Positions 35,141-44,394 of a DNA stretch of 64,000 nt are shown here, piece after piece (the stretch's first letter is position 1; each line of letters starts with the position of its first letter). The stretch is taken from the NCBI RefSeq assembly GCF_038049925.1, contig NZ_CP145809.1, forward strand, positions 2,824,599 to 2,888,598. Reading direction: 5' to 3'. The translations under genes and the position numbers were made by a program. The stretch comes from Georgenia sp. M64. GTDB lineage: Bacteria; Actinomycetota; Actinomycetes; Actinomycetales; Actinomycetaceae. The notes below the pieces were generated by a model, which saw only the letters and a list, made by a program, of their open reading frames with translations, searched no databases and was not told where the DNA came from.

Positions 35141-38100
35141 ATGACCACCCAGGCCACCGAGTCCGGACCGGTCCCGGCCCTGCGCCGTCCCCCGACCGAG
35201 CCGCCCGCGGTGCTGCGCTGCGCGTGGCACCTGGCGGTTCTCACCGGTCCGGGCGCCGGCGGGTGCCTGGGGCTCGAGCCGGGCACGTCGCTCGTGGGCC
35301 GCGCGGACGTCCTGGGCGACCCGCTGGTCTCGGCGCGGCACCTGGAGGTGCGGCTCCGGCGGGGCCGGGTGGAGGTCAGGGACCCCGGCTCGGCGAACGG
35401 CACGCGCCTGCGGCGGGCCGCGCACCGGTGGCCCGGGACGTGGCTCCTCCCGCCGTGGCGGCGGGCGCGTCGCCCCTGGGCGGACCGGCACGGCCGGCCG
35501 GGCCGCGGTCGCCGGCTGGGCACGCGGTGGCGGACGCTGAACGAGGGGGACGTGCTCGAGGTCGGGTCCACCCACCTCCAGCTGCGACCGCGCCCCGGGG
35601 ACACGACGCACCCCGCCCCCCTCGCCGACGGTGCGGAGCGGGCCGCCCGGTCCGGCCGGGACACCGGCCGGTTCCTCCTGCCCGGGCTCATGGCAGTGAC
35701 GACCGTCCCGATGGTCATCTCCTCCTCGGCCGGTCCGTGGCGCTGGCTCCTGGTCCTCGTGCCGGTCGCGCTGCTGTGGTCGGCGGTACGGGCCGGACGC
35801 GGCAGCGCGCCGCCCGGGCCCCTGCCGGACCCGAGCGCCGTGCTCCTCCTCGCGGGCGCCGGCCCGGGCACGACGGACGTGAGCGGGCGCCCGGGGCATC
35901 TGCTCGTCTCGGTCGACCCCGGCGGCGCGCGCCGGCCACGTCGCACCCACGGACCGCTCGACCTCACCGCCGGGTCGGTGGCCCTGGTCGGTCCGCGGGC
36001 GGTCGTCGAGGCCGTCGCCGGCTGGCTGGTGTGCCAGCTCGCCGCCCACCACCGGCCGGGCGAGCTGGCCCTCGACCTGCCGGCGTCATGGCGCTGGGCC
36101 TCCCGTCTGCCCCACCGCGCGGCCGCTGCCGGGCCGAGGGGCGGCTCGGCCGGCCCCGAGGAGGTCGCCGCACGTCTGCGCGTCGCCGCCGCCCGGCCCG
36201 ACCTCACCGCCGCGCCGGGGCTGGTCCTGGCCACGGACCTCGCCGACGTCCCCCCGTGGTGCTCGCGCGTGGTCCACCTGCCCCGCACGCCACCGGGCCT
36301 CCCGGGCCCGCGCTGGTGCGCCGCGGTCGCCGCCGCCATGACGACCGGCGGGGCGGCAGTCCCGCCGCGGGTCGTGCTCCTCGCCGACCTGCTCGGGCTC
36401 GGGACGGCCGGCCCGGGCGCCGCCGCCACGGCCGAACGGCTGACCGCGGCCTGGGACCGCGGCAGCACGGGCCTGGCCGCACCGGTGGGGATCGACGCCG
36501 AGGGGGTCGTCGACCTCGACCTCACCATGGACGGTCCCCACGCGCTCGTCGCGGGCTCGACGGGGTCGGGCAAGTCCGAGCTCCTCCTCAGCTGGTTGAC
36601 GGCCCTGGCCGTGCGCTGGTCCCCGGCGGCGCTCCAGGTCGTGCTCGTGGACTACAAGGGCGGCGCCACCTTCGCGCCCCTCGCCGGGCTGCCGCACACC
36701 GCGGGGGTGCTCACCGACCTGGACCCGGCGGGGACGGAGCGCGCCCTGAGCAGCCTGCGCGCCGAGATGCGACGGCGCGAGGCCCTGCTCGCCGGTGCCG
36801 GTGTACCCGACATCGCCTCCTACACCGCCGCCGGGAACCGGCTGGCGCGGCTGCTCGTCGTGGTGGACGAGTTCCGCGTGCTGGCCGAGGCGCACCCCGA
36901 GGTCCTCTCCGCCCTCGTCCGGCTGGCCGCACAGGGACGCTCGCTCGGCCTCCACCTCGTCCTGGCCACCCAACGGCCCGGTGGCGCCGTCGGCCCCGAG
37001 ATCCGCGCCAACCTCGGCGTCCGGCTCTGCCTCCGGGTCCTCGAGCCGGCGGACTCGGTCGAGGTCGTCGGCACGCCCCGGGCGGCCGGTCTCGAGGGCC
37101 CCGGGCGCGCGCTGCTGCGCACCGACCGGGTGCGTGAGCTCCAGGTGGCGTGGGTCGGCCCGGACCAGGGACTCGTCCGCGAGGTGGTCGCCGGGGCGGC
37201 GCTGGCCTGGGAGCGCCGCGGTGACACCGCCGCGACGGCACCATGGGCACCTCCGCTGCCCACCGTGGTGCCATTGGACGAGATCGCCCGGCCGGACGGA
37301 CCGCCGCGGCGGCCGGCAGCAGCGCCAGCCGCACCGGGTGCGGCGACAGGCCCGTCCCGCCCGGTCCGGGCCCCGGTCGCGCTGCCCCTGGCCCGCACCG
37401 ACCTGCCGGACGAGCAGCGGCTGGGCACCTGGTCGTGGTCCGGCCCCGCGCTGCTGGTGACGGGCGGGCCGGGCACGGGTCGCACCCAGGCCCTGCGCAC
37501 GGTGGCCGCCTCGGCACGAGCCGCGGGGGTCCCCGTTCATGTCGTCGCCGCCGACCCGGCGGCGTTCGCCGACGTCCACGACCGGTGCGCGGGCTCGCTC
37601 GTGCCCGCCGGCGACCCCCGGCTGGTCGCCCGCCTGCTCGACCTGCTCGGGGACGCCGGGCACGGCGCGCAGGTCCTCCTCGTCGACGACGCCGACGACG
37701 TCGCCGAGAACCTCGACCTCACCGGGCCGGGACGGGGCTCGGCCCTTCTGGGCACGGCGGTGCGCGGAGCCCGCCGCACTGGCGTCGCGGTCGCCCTGGC
37801 CGGCCCGCCGTCGCTCGCCGGGGCGCGGTGGCTCGAGGCGGTGCGGACCCGGGTCGTCCTGTCCCCCCGGGACGAGACCGAGGCCCTGCTGTCCGGGGTC
37901 CCCGCGGCGCTGCGCCTGCGCGGCGGGCCGCCTGGCCGGGGCGTGCTCCTGCGACCCGAGGGGGCGGTCCTGCTCCAGGTCGCGCTCGCCGGGCCGAGCG
38001 ATCGGCCACCCGCGCACCCGCGGGAACCACCCGCAGGCGTCCCGCTGCTGCGGCCGCTGCCGGACGTCGTGCGGCTCGCTGACGCGCCGGTGGGCGTCGG

Positions 38101-38578
38101 GGTCGTCCTCGGCCGGGGCGGGGACGACGCCGGGTGGGTCACGCTCGCGTGCGCCCCGGGCGAACGGGTGCTGGTCGTCGGTCCGCCCGGGAGCGGCCGG
38201 ACCACGGCCCTGGAGGTCCTCGCCCGGCAGCTCCGGCGTGCCGGCCGGACGGTCACCGCGGACGCCGGGCGAGCCCGACCGGGGGACGTCGTCGTCCTCG
38301 ACGACCTCGATGCCCTGGCCGTGCTGCCGGACCTCACCGGTGTCACGGTGCTGGCCGCGGTGCGTACGGAGGCGGCGGCGACCGTCCACCGCGGCCCGCT
38401 GGCGACCTGGCGCGGGCGGGCGGACCTCGTCCTGCTCCGGCCCGGCCACCCGCTGGCGGGCCAGGTCACCGACGTCGACGTCCGCGGCGCGCTCGACCCG
38501 GTGCGGCCACGCCACGCCGGGCTGGCCGTCCTCGTCCGCGGAGGTCGCGCGGTCCCGGTCCAGGTCGCGACGCCCTGA
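35141..38578 (+). CDS. FHA domain - FtsK/SpoIIIE ATPase, EccC/EssC-like
   Basis: A 1145-aa protein. It starts with an FHA phosphothreonine-binding domain (about residues 40-145; SLVGRADVLG, DPLVSARHLEV, DPGSANGT), split by an Arg/Trp-rich insert. Two membrane segments follow (about 178-215), then three P-loop ATPase modules. ATPase 1 is complete: Walker A GSTGSGKS (about 472), LVDYKGGATF, Walker B LLVVVDEF, and ATQRPGG. Modules 2 (GGPGTGRT about 775, LLVDDADD) and 3 (GPPGSGRT about 1014, VVLDDLDA) have Arg in place of the Walker lysine. The plan matches type VII secretion motors. No WXG100, EccB, EccD or EccE gene is nearby. ATG 35141 follows GAGGG. Confidence 0.88.
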   Translation: MTTQATESGPVPALRRPPTEPPAVLRCAWHLAVLTGPGAGGCLGLEPGTSLVGRADVLGDPLVSARHLEVRLRRGRVEVRDPGSANGTRLRRAAHRWPGTWLLPPWRRARRPWADRHGRPGRGRRLGTRWRTLNEGDVLEVGSTHLQLRPRPGDTTHPAPLADGAERAARSGRDTGRFLLPGLMAVTTVPMVISSSAGPWRWLLVLVPVALLWSAVRAGRGSAPPGPLPDPSAVLLLAGAGPGTTDVSGRPGHLLVSVDPGGARRPRRTHGPLDLTAGSVALVGPRAVVEAVAGWLVCQLAAHHRPGELALDLPASWRWASRLPHRAAAAGPRGGSAGPEEVAARLRVAAARPDLTAAPGLVLATDLADVPPWCSRVVHLPRTPPGLPGPRWCAAVAAAMTTGGAAVPPRVVLLADLLGLGTAGPGAAATAERLTAAWDRGSTGLAAPVGIDAEGVVDLDLTMDGPHALVAGSTGSGKSELLLSWLTALAVRWSPAALQVVLVDYKGGATFAPLAGLPHTAGVLTDLDPAGTERALSSLRAEMRRREALLAGAGVPDIASYTAAGNRLARLLVVVDEFRVLAEAHPEVLSALVRLAAQGRSLGLHLVLATQRPGGAVGPEIRANLGVRLCLRVLEPADSVEVVGTPRAAGLEGPGRALLRTDRVRELQVAWVGPDQGLVREVVAGAALAWERRGDTAATAPWAPPLPTVVPLDEIARPDGPPRRPAAAPAAPGAATGPSRPVRAPVALPLARTDLPDEQRLGTWSWSGPALLVTGGPGTGRTQALRTVAASARAAGVPVHVVAADPAAFADVHDRCAGSLVPAGDPRLVARLLDLLGDAGHGAQVLLVDDADDVAENLDLTGPGRGSALLGTAVRGARRTGVAVALAGPPSLAGARWLEAVRTRVVLSPRDETEALLSGVPAALRLRGGPPGRGVLLRPEGAVLLQVALAGPSDRPPAHPREPPAGVPLLRPLPDVVRLADAPVGVGVVLGRGGDDAGWVTLACAPGERVLVVGPPGSGRTTALEVLARQLRRAGRTVTADAGRARPGDVVVLDDLDALAVLPDLTGVTVLAAVRTEAAATVHRGPLATWRGRADLVLLRPGHPLAGQVTDVDVRGALDPVRPRHAGLAVLVRGGRAVPVQVATP

Positions 38579-38593
38579 CCGACACCGGTGGGT

Positions 38594-39508
38594 CTACCGG
38601 CGCAGTCCCTCCTCGATCTCGGCCAGCGCCTGGGCGAGGTCGACGGAGGGCGCCCACTCCCAGGCGTGGGCCCGCGCGGCGAGGATCCGACCGGTCCAGG
38701 CGGGATCGTCGTCCCAGACCGGGTCGATCCCGAGGGCGCGGGTGACCGTCCCGTAGTAGTCGCGTGCGGTGGCGGGCCCCGCCGCGACGTCGAGGGCGGT
38801 GCACCCGCCCTCGACCGGACCCTGGCCCGGGTCGGCCGACCCCACGACCCGGCCGGTGGCGACGTCCGCGGACACGGCGGCGAGGTCGGTGACGTGCACC
38901 CACCCGAACGTCGCCGACGGGTTCGCGCGCCGGGCCTCCACCGAGCGGCGCATGGTGTCCGGCCGCAGGGTGTTCCACACCGACGTCGGCCCCGGGCCCA
39001 GGATGGCCGGCGGACGAAGGAGCACCCGGGTGATCCCGTCCACGTCACCGAGAGCGGTCTCGGCATCGCGCTTGGTCACCGCGTAGGCGCCTGCCGTGTC
39101 GTCGACGAGCGCGGCGGACTCGTCGATGTCACCCACGTCCGGCCCACGCCGGTAGACCGCCGCCGTGGAGACGTGGACCAGGCGTGCGACGCCGGCGTCC
39201 CGGGCCGCGCGGGCGACCGACCTGGTCCCCTCGACGCCGATCCGGTGCTGCGTCGCCCGGTCGGAGCCCATCGGGTGCACGGTGGTGACGACGGCGTCGG
39301 CGCCCGCGACGGCGGTCGCGGCGAGGGCGGGGTCGAAGAACTCCCCCACGTGCTCCTCCACGCCGGGGAGGTCCGGGGCCGTCCCGCCGCGCCGGACCAC
39401 GGCCCGGACGCCGGCACCGCGCTCGACCAGCGCTCGGCAGACGGCCGCGCCCACCAGCCCGTTGGCCCCGGTGACCACGACGACGGATCGCTCGCTCGAC
39501 TCTGTCAC
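38594..39508 (-). CDS. NAD-dependent epimerase/dehydratase family protein
   Basis: A 304-aa extended short-chain dehydrogenase. The NAD site is VVVVTGANGLVGAAVCRALV at the start; an STAAVYRRG segment (about residue 105) and YAVTKRDAE (about 133) supply the Ser and Tyr-xxx-Lys catalytic residues. The substrate is not evident; related proteins act on nucleotide sugars or other small carbonyl compounds. The GTG at 39508 is the only convincing start near the Rossmann motif. It converges with the FHA-ATPase gene. Confidence 0.8.
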   Translation of the reverse strand: MTESSERSVVVVTGANGLVGAAVCRALVERGAGVRAVVRRGGTAPDLPGVEEHVGEFFDPALAATAVAGADAVVTTVHPMGSDRATQHRIGVEGTRSVARAARDAGVARLVHVSTAAVYRRGPDVGDIDESAALVDDTAGAYAVTKRDAETALGDVDGITRVLLRPPAILGPGPTSVWNTLRPDTMRRSVEARRANPSATFGWVHVTDLAAVSADVATGRVVGSADPGQGPVEGGCTALDVAAGPATARDYYGTVTRALGIDPVWDDDPAWTGRILAARAHAWEWAPSVDLAQALAEIEEGLRR

Positions 39509-39546
39509 GGGCTCACTGTGCCACCCGCGCCGGTCGCCGGCCCGTC

Positions 39547-39620
39547 GGGCGGCCGGCGCGGGCCACGGGCGGCCGGCGCGGGCCACGGGCGGCCGGCGCG
39601 GGCCACGGGTGGCCGGGCCG
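39547..39620. repeat. Tandem repeat, 20 bp x 3.5
   Basis: GGGCGGCCGGCGCGGGCCAC is repeated exactly three times (39547-39606), followed by a degenerate partial copy, in the gap between two minus-strand genes. Confidence 0.85.
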
Positions 39621-39660
39621 CGGGTGACCACCGGCCGACGCACCGCGGACGAGGCGGAGG

Positions 39661-40122
39661 TCAGGCCACCGCGTCGGGGGCGTTGGTCCGGGAGGCGTGG
39701 TCGCGGGAGGAGGGCCACAGCACACCGGCCACCACCACGACGGCGCCGGCCACGAGGACCACCGGCAGCCAGCCGGGGAGGGAGCCCGCCAGCGCGAGCG
39801 CGGTGGCGACCTGCAGGAGCTGCCAGGTGATGACCGGTCCGCGGCCCCACCTGCTGCCGCGCCACAGGGCCCGGCCCGCCCCGCCGAGAAGTGTCGCGAA
39901 GCCGACGAAGAAGACCGCGAGCGCCACTGCGGAGCCCACGTCGAGCGCCAGCCCACGCACCGTCTCGGCCACGAGCACGACCGCGGCGACCACGAGCGCG
40001 AGCGCCTCGAGAGCGACGACCGCCAGGGCGCCGAGGAGGGGCGGCGGCGGGGTCGGGCCGGCCCTGCCGGGCACGGCGGCCGAGGGCTCTGCGGGGCGTG
40101 TCACACCGACGAGCCTACGCAT
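39661..40122 (-). CDS. Small integral membrane protein, unknown
   Basis: A 153-aa protein with about four membrane segments (ALAVVALEALALVVAAVVLV; SAVALAVFFVGFATLL; WQLLQVATALALAGSLPGW; VVLVAGAVVVVAGVLW), preceded by a proline-rich cytoplasmic stretch. No catalytic motif is seen. ATG 40122 and GTG 40104 are both possible starts; the larger upstream extension crosses the whiB1 promoter region and is rejected. It is divergent from whiB1. Confidence 0.7.
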   Translation of the reverse strand: MRRLVGVTRPAEPSAAVPGRAGPTPPPPLLGALAVVALEALALVVAAVVLVAETVRGLALDVGSAVALAVFFVGFATLLGGAGRALWRGSRWGRGPVITWQLLQVATALALAGSLPGWLPVVLVAGAVVVVAGVLWPSSRDHASRTNAPDAVA

Positions 40123-40331
40123 CCCCGCGCGTCGCGGGAGCGGCGCCAGCCAGGCCAAAACCCTGTGAGTAACACCACCCCCGTTACCCGACGGACATTT
40201 TCCCGAAACCTCTTGTGGCCCACCGGAGGCCGTGTCAACCTTGGTGGCAGCAGCAAACACCCCTTGTCGGAAGCTGCTCCCCCCGAATGGTGAACGAGTG
40301 CTTCCGACGTGTGCCCGAAGGAGCAAGCCCT

Positions 40332-40580
40332 ATGGATTGGCGTCACCGCGCTTCCTGCCTGACCGAGGACCCCGAGCTGTTCTTCCCGATCGGGAACACC
40401 GGTCCGGCCCTCGTGCAGATCGAGGAGGCCAAGGCCGTGTGCCAGCGCTGCCCGGTGGTCGACACCTGCCTGAAGTGGGCGCTGGAGACGGGGCAGGACT
40501 CCGGGGTGTGGGGCGGCCTGAGCGAGGACGAGCGCCGCGCGCTCAAGCGCCGCACCGCGCGCGCCCGTCGCGCCGGCTGA
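40332..40580 (+). CDS. whiB1: WhiB1-type iron-sulfur transcription factor
   Basis: An 82-aa WhiB protein, nearly the length of M. tuberculosis WhiB1 and very similar to it (MDWRHRASCLTEDPELFFP; ETGQDSGVWGGLSEDERRAL). The four cluster-binding cysteines are C9, C37, C40 and C46; GVWGG and the basic tail bind sigma factor and DNA. WhiB1 carries a nitric-oxide-sensitive 4Fe-4S cluster and is essential where tested. GAAGGAG lies 8 nt before the ATG. The 209 bp upstream is its promoter region, in which I see no certain -35/-10 pair. Confidence 0.95.
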   Translation: MDWRHRASCLTEDPELFFPIGNTGPALVQIEEAKAVCQRCPVVDTCLKWALETGQDSGVWGGLSEDERRALKRRTARARRAG

Positions 40581-40593
40581 CAGACACACACGA

Positions 40594-40627
40594 ACGACGC
40601 CGCCGGGCCCACGCCCGGCGGCGTCGT
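40594..40627. terminator. Bidirectional terminator between whiB1 and pdtaS
   Basis: ACGACGCCGCCGGGC and its exact complement form a 15-bp stem with a 4-nt loop, between converging genes. Confidence 0.85.
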
Positions 40628-40652
40628 CGTGTCAGCACGCGGCGTCGTCGTG

Positions 40653-42104
40653 TCAGCGGGCGCTGAGGTCCGCACGCAGCACCACCTCCGTGCCCCCCGT
40701 GGGCACGGCCTTCCACCTGATCTTCCCGCGCAGCTCGTTGTTCACCATGGTCGAGACGATCTGCGTACCGAGGCCGGAGTGCACCCGGTCCGTGTCCAGG
40801 CCGACACCGTCGTCGCGCACGGAGACGTGCAGGTGCGTGCCCTCGCGCTCGGCGTGGACGGTGACCGTCCCCGAGCGGCCCTTGAGCCCGTGCTCGACGG
40901 CGTTGGTGACGAGCTCGGTGAGCACGACCGCGAGCGCCGTGGCCGCCTCCGCGCCCACCGCCCCGAAGGTGCCGTCGACGACGGTGCGCACGGAGGAGTC
41001 GGGCGAGGCGACGTCGGCCGCCAGACGCAGCGCCCGGCCGAACACCTCGTCGAAGTCGACGACCTCGTCGATGTTCTGCGAGAGCGTCTCGTGGACCAGC
41101 GCGATCGTCGCGACCCGCCGGGTCGCCTCGCCGAGCGCCGACTTGGTCTCGGCGTTGGTCGAGCGCCGGGCCTGGAGGCGCAGCAGCGCGGAGACCGTCT
41201 GGAGGTTGTTCTTCACCCGGTGGTGGATCTCGCGGATCGTGGCGTCCTTGGTGATGAGCTCGCGCTCGCGCCGACGGACCTCGGAGACGTCGCGGCACAG
41301 CAGCAGGGCGCCGCGCCGTTCGCCGTGGTCGGTCAGCGGCACCGCCCGCAGCGACAGGCTCACCCCGCGGGCCTCGACCTCGGTGGACCACGCGGCCCGG
41401 CCCATGATCACCACGGCGAGGGTCTCCTCCACCGTGCTGTGGTCCTCCAGGAGCGATGTGACGACCTCTGCCAGGACCTCCCCCTTGAGCTCGCCGATCA
41501 CCCCGAGGCGGTGGAAGTTGCTCACCGCGTTGGGGCTGGCGTAGACCACCCGTCCCTCGGCGTCGAGCCGCACGAGGCCGTCGCCCACGCGCGGCGCACC
41601 GCGCCGGCTGCCCGCCGGGGCCTGCGGCTGGGGGAACTCGCCACGCCCGATCATCGCGCACAGCACGTCCGCGATCTCCACGTAGGAGATCTCCAGCCGT
41701 GAGGGCACCCGGGAGGCCGGCAGCGCCGACTCCCGCGTCATGATCGCGATGACCCGGTGCTCGTGGACGACCGGGACGACGACCTCGCGGATCCCCCGCT
41801 CGGACCGGTCGTGCTCGGCGCGCAGGTGGACCCCGCCGTCGGCCATCGTCTGGCGCATGAGCTGGCGACGCGGCTCCTTGGGCACCGACCCCACGACGTC
41901 GTCGTAGTGGATGGTCGCCGACGTCGAGGGCCGGCACTGCGCGCCCGCCACGAAGGAGCCGTCCTCGGTGGGCAGCCACAGCACGAGGTCGGCGAAGGCG
42001 AGGTCGGCGACGACCTGCCAGTCACCCACCAGCTGGTGGATGCAGTCCACCTCCGCCGGCTCGAGCGGTGAGGCGATCGCGATCATGTTGGCGAGGGTGG
42101 GCAC
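40653..42104 (-). CDS. pdtaS: Sensor histidine kinase, PdtaS type
   Basis: A 483-aa soluble kinase with N-terminal GAF-like (about 1-150), PAS (about 175-285) and HisKA_2/HATPase domains. The phosphoacceptor segment is TIREIHHRVKNNLQTVSALL, with the histidine at about 294-295; ELVTNAVEHGL, DDGVGL and GLGTQIV are the ATP-binding N and G boxes. It closely follows mycobacterial PdtaS, whose partner PdtaR is an ANTAR antiterminator; no PdtaR gene is in view. GTG 42104 is chosen because a TACGCT box lies exactly 6 nt upstream. Confidence 0.93.
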   Translation of the reverse strand: MPTLANMIAIASPLEPAEVDCIHQLVGDWQVVADLAFADLVLWLPTEDGSFVAGAQCRPSTSATIHYDDVVGSVPKEPRRQLMRQTMADGGVHLRAEHDRSERGIREVVVPVVHEHRVIAIMTRESALPASRVPSRLEISYVEIADVLCAMIGRGEFPQPQAPAGSRRGAPRVGDGLVRLDAEGRVVYASPNAVSNFHRLGVIGELKGEVLAEVVTSLLEDHSTVEETLAVVIMGRAAWSTEVEARGVSLSLRAVPLTDHGERRGALLLCRDVSEVRRRERELITKDATIREIHHRVKNNLQTVSALLRLQARRSTNAETKSALGEATRRVATIALVHETLSQNIDEVVDFDEVFGRALRLAADVASPDSSVRTVVDGTFGAVGAEAATALAVVLTELVTNAVEHGLKGRSGTVTVHAEREGTHLHVSVRDDGVGLDTDRVHSGLGTQIVSTMVNNELRGKIRWKAVPTGGTEVVLRADLSAR

Positions 42105-42110
42105 CGCTCC

Positions 42111-42116
42111 AGCGTA
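42111..42116 (-). promoter_or_regulatory. Leaderless -10 box of pdtaS
   Basis: TACGCT, 6 nt, then the GTG start at 42104. Confidence 0.5.
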
Positions 42117-42217
42117 GGGGAGCCGACGACGCGGTCCGGCGGCGGGTGCGCACACCCCCCGCTAGGCTGACGGCCGGTCCCTCGCCCCGGACCGGCCGCC
42201 GCACCGAGGAGCGCCCC

Positions 42218-42709
42218 GTGCAGTTCGCCGCCACGATCGACTACCCCGCCGACGTCGAGACCGTCGCCGCCATGCTCGCGGACGAGGAGTTCGCCGGCGC
42301 ACGCGCCGAGCGGGCCGGCTCGCTCGAGCACCGGGTCGAGGTGCACCGCGAGGGGCGGGCGTTCACCGTCACCACCCGGATGAAGATGCCGACGACGATC
42401 GTGCCCGCGGCCTTCCGCTCCCTGGTCGGCGACTCCCTCGACGTGCGGATGGTCGAGGCGTGGGAGGAGCCGGGGGCGGGCGGTGCCCGGCACTCCACCC
42501 TGGCGCTGGACATCCACGGTGTGCCGGTCCGCGTCGTGGGCACCCAGCGCCTCGAGGCCACGTCCGCCGGCTGCACCGAGACCTACGCCGGAGAGGTCAC
42601 GGCGTCGGTGCCCCTGTTCGGCGGGCCGATCGAGGAGGCCGCCGTGCGGACGGTGCAGCAGGTCGTCGACGTCGAGCGCGAGCTGGGCCTGGAGCACCTC
42701 GCGCGCTGA
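42218..42709 (+). CDS. DUF2505 family protein
   Basis: A 163-aa protein with the start and overall pattern of the actinobacterial DUF2505 family, likely a START/SRPBCC-like lipid-binding fold (QFAATIDYPADVETVAAMLA at the start; TYAGEVTASVPLFGGPIEEA late). No enzymatic motif is seen. GTG 42218 has AGGAG 8 nt upstream, and a TAGGCT box lies near 42163. It is divergent from pdtaS and converges with zwf. Confidence 0.8.
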   Translation: MQFAATIDYPADVETVAAMLADEEFAGARAERAGSLEHRVEVHREGRAFTVTTRMKMPTTIVPAAFRSLVGDSLDVRMVEAWEEPGAGGARHSTLALDIHGVPVRVVGTQRLEATSAGCTETYAGEVTASVPLFGGPIEEAAVRTVQQVVDVERELGLEHLAR

Positions 42710-42777
42710 CGGCGTCGCTCAGGGCGAAGGCCGACGGGGCCGCTCGGAACGGGGCCGTGGGCGCCGCCCGCATCGAG

Positions 42778-42805
42778 GCGCCTGGCTCGCCGTTGAGCCA
42801 GGTGC
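42778..42805. terminator. Bidirectional terminator between the DUF2505 gene and zwf
   Basis: GCGCCTGGCTC pairs with GAGCCAGGTGC (one G-U) around a 6-nt loop, between converging genes. Confidence 0.65.
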
Positions 42806-42846
42806 GGCCCACACCATACCCCCTTCGTGACGTGGGCCACAGGCCT

Positions 42847-44271
42847 CTACTCCCCCAGCATCCACCGGTGCGGGGCGGCCAGGCGGTGCGCCGCGGCAGG
42901 CCCCCAGGTGCCGGTGGCGTAAGGCTCCGGCAGCGGCCGCGCCTCGCCCTGGAGCGGTGCGAACGCGGCGAACGCCGCCCGCAGGCCCTCCGCCGTCGTG
43001 AACAGGGACCGGTCTCCGATGAGGGCGTCGTGGATGAGCGAGGCGTACGGCGAGATGGGCTCGCCGCCGGGGACGTCGTCGAGCTCGAGCACCGCCTTGC
43101 CCGGGGAGAAGGTGAGGTCCGGTCCGGGGGTCTTGACGGTGATGCCCAGGCGGATCTCGCCGTCGCCGGCGAAGCAGATCTCGATGGTGTTGGGCTCGGA
43201 GAGCTCACCGGCGAGCGGGCCGAACGGCGGCTTGAGGACGAGGGTGATCCGCTGGGTCTTGCGTGCCATGCGCTTGCCGGTCCGCAGGAGGAACGGGACG
43301 CCGCGCCACCGCTCGGTGTCCACCCACAGCCGGGCGGCGACGAAGGTGTCCTGCACCGAGTCCGACGGCACGCCCTCGATGTCGGTGTAGCCCTCGAACT
43401 GACCGAGGACGACGTCCTCGGCCGGGTCGAGCGGCCGGAACGCGCGCAGTGCCGCCTCCCGGGCGGCGATGACCGACTCCGGGTCGCGCAGGTCGGTGGG
43501 CGGTTCCATCGCCACCTGCCCGGCCACCTGGAACAGGTGCGTGACGAGCATGTCGAGGGCGGCACCCGTGGCCTCGTAGAAGGCCGCCCGGTTGGCGACG
43601 TCGAGGTCCTCCGGGACGTCGATCTGGACCTGGTCGATGCTGGCCCGGCTCCACTCCGAGCCGAAGAGCTGGTTCGCGAAGCGGAGGACGTAGATGGTCT
43701 GCACGCCCTCCTTGCCCAGGAAGTGGTCGATCCGGAAGACCTGGTCCTCCGTGAGGACCTCCTTCACGAGGGCGTCGAGCTCCTCGAACGACTCCGCGGA
43801 GGTGCCGTAGGGCTTCTCGAAGACCACCCTGGCTCCCTCCGCGAGGCCGTGGGCTCCCAGCCCCTCGGTGATGGCGGGGAAGGCGACCGGGGGGACGGCG
43901 AGGAAGTGCAGGACGACCGGCTCGGTGCCGGCGGTGTCGCGGACCTCCTCGCGGACCTGCGCCAGCACCGTGGGCAGCTCTCCGGGGTCCTCGGCCGTGA
44001 AGCCCCCGCCGGCGTAGCGCACGGCCGAGGGGTCCCACCCGGCCGGCACACCGAGCTCGGAGCGTTCCAGCGAGGCGCGCACGAGGTCGCGGAACCCGTC
44101 GTCGTCGAGGTCGTCGGTGGCACAGCCGACCAGACGCCAGTGCGCCGGCATCAGGCCACGGTCGTGCACCTCGTGCAGGGCCGGCAGGACCATGCGGCTC
44201 GCGAGGTCACCGGTGGCACCGAAGAGGACGACGACGACGGACTCGGGCAGCGCGGGCTGGTTCGGGGGCAC
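42847..44271 (-). CDS. zwf: Glucose-6-phosphate 1-dehydrogenase
   Basis: A 474-aa enzyme opening the pentose phosphate pathway by oxidising glucose-6-phosphate with NADP. Visible are the dinucleotide motif GATGDLA, VFEKPYG, the active-site segment RIDHFLGKEGVQ (about residue 185) and the C-terminal domain with RWRGVPFLLRTGKRM. It is slightly shorter than most homologues (about 490-510 aa). GTG 44271 is chosen because a TACGTT box lies exactly 6 nt upstream and no ribosome site is present. There is no tal, gnd or pgl gene beside it. Confidence 0.94.
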   Translation of the reverse strand: MPPNQPALPESVVVVLFGATGDLASRMVLPALHEVHDRGLMPAHWRLVGCATDDLDDDGFRDLVRASLERSELGVPAGWDPSAVRYAGGGFTAEDPGELPTVLAQVREEVRDTAGTEPVVLHFLAVPPVAFPAITEGLGAHGLAEGARVVFEKPYGTSAESFEELDALVKEVLTEDQVFRIDHFLGKEGVQTIYVLRFANQLFGSEWSRASIDQVQIDVPEDLDVANRAAFYEATGAALDMLVTHLFQVAGQVAMEPPTDLRDPESVIAAREAALRAFRPLDPAEDVVLGQFEGYTDIEGVPSDSVQDTFVAARLWVDTERWRGVPFLLRTGKRMARKTQRITLVLKPPFGPLAGELSEPNTIEICFAGDGEIRLGITVKTPGPDLTFSPGKAVLELDDVPGGEPISPYASLIHDALIGDRSLFTTAEGLRAAFAAFAPLQGEARPLPEPYATGTWGPAAAHRLAAPHRWMLGE

Positions 44272-44277
44272 GGGGCC

Positions 44278-44283
44278 AACGTA
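44278..44283 (-). promoter_or_regulatory. Leaderless -10 box of zwf
   Basis: TACGTT, then GGCCCC, then the GTG start. Confidence 0.5.
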
Positions 44284-44394
44284 TCGGCGGGCGTGGCGGG
44301 CTGCGAGCGGTCGTCGCGACGGCGGCGAGCGGTGGTCGCCACGGCGTTGCGTGGTCGTCGCGACGGCGGCGCGGGGACGTGCGACGATCGGCCC

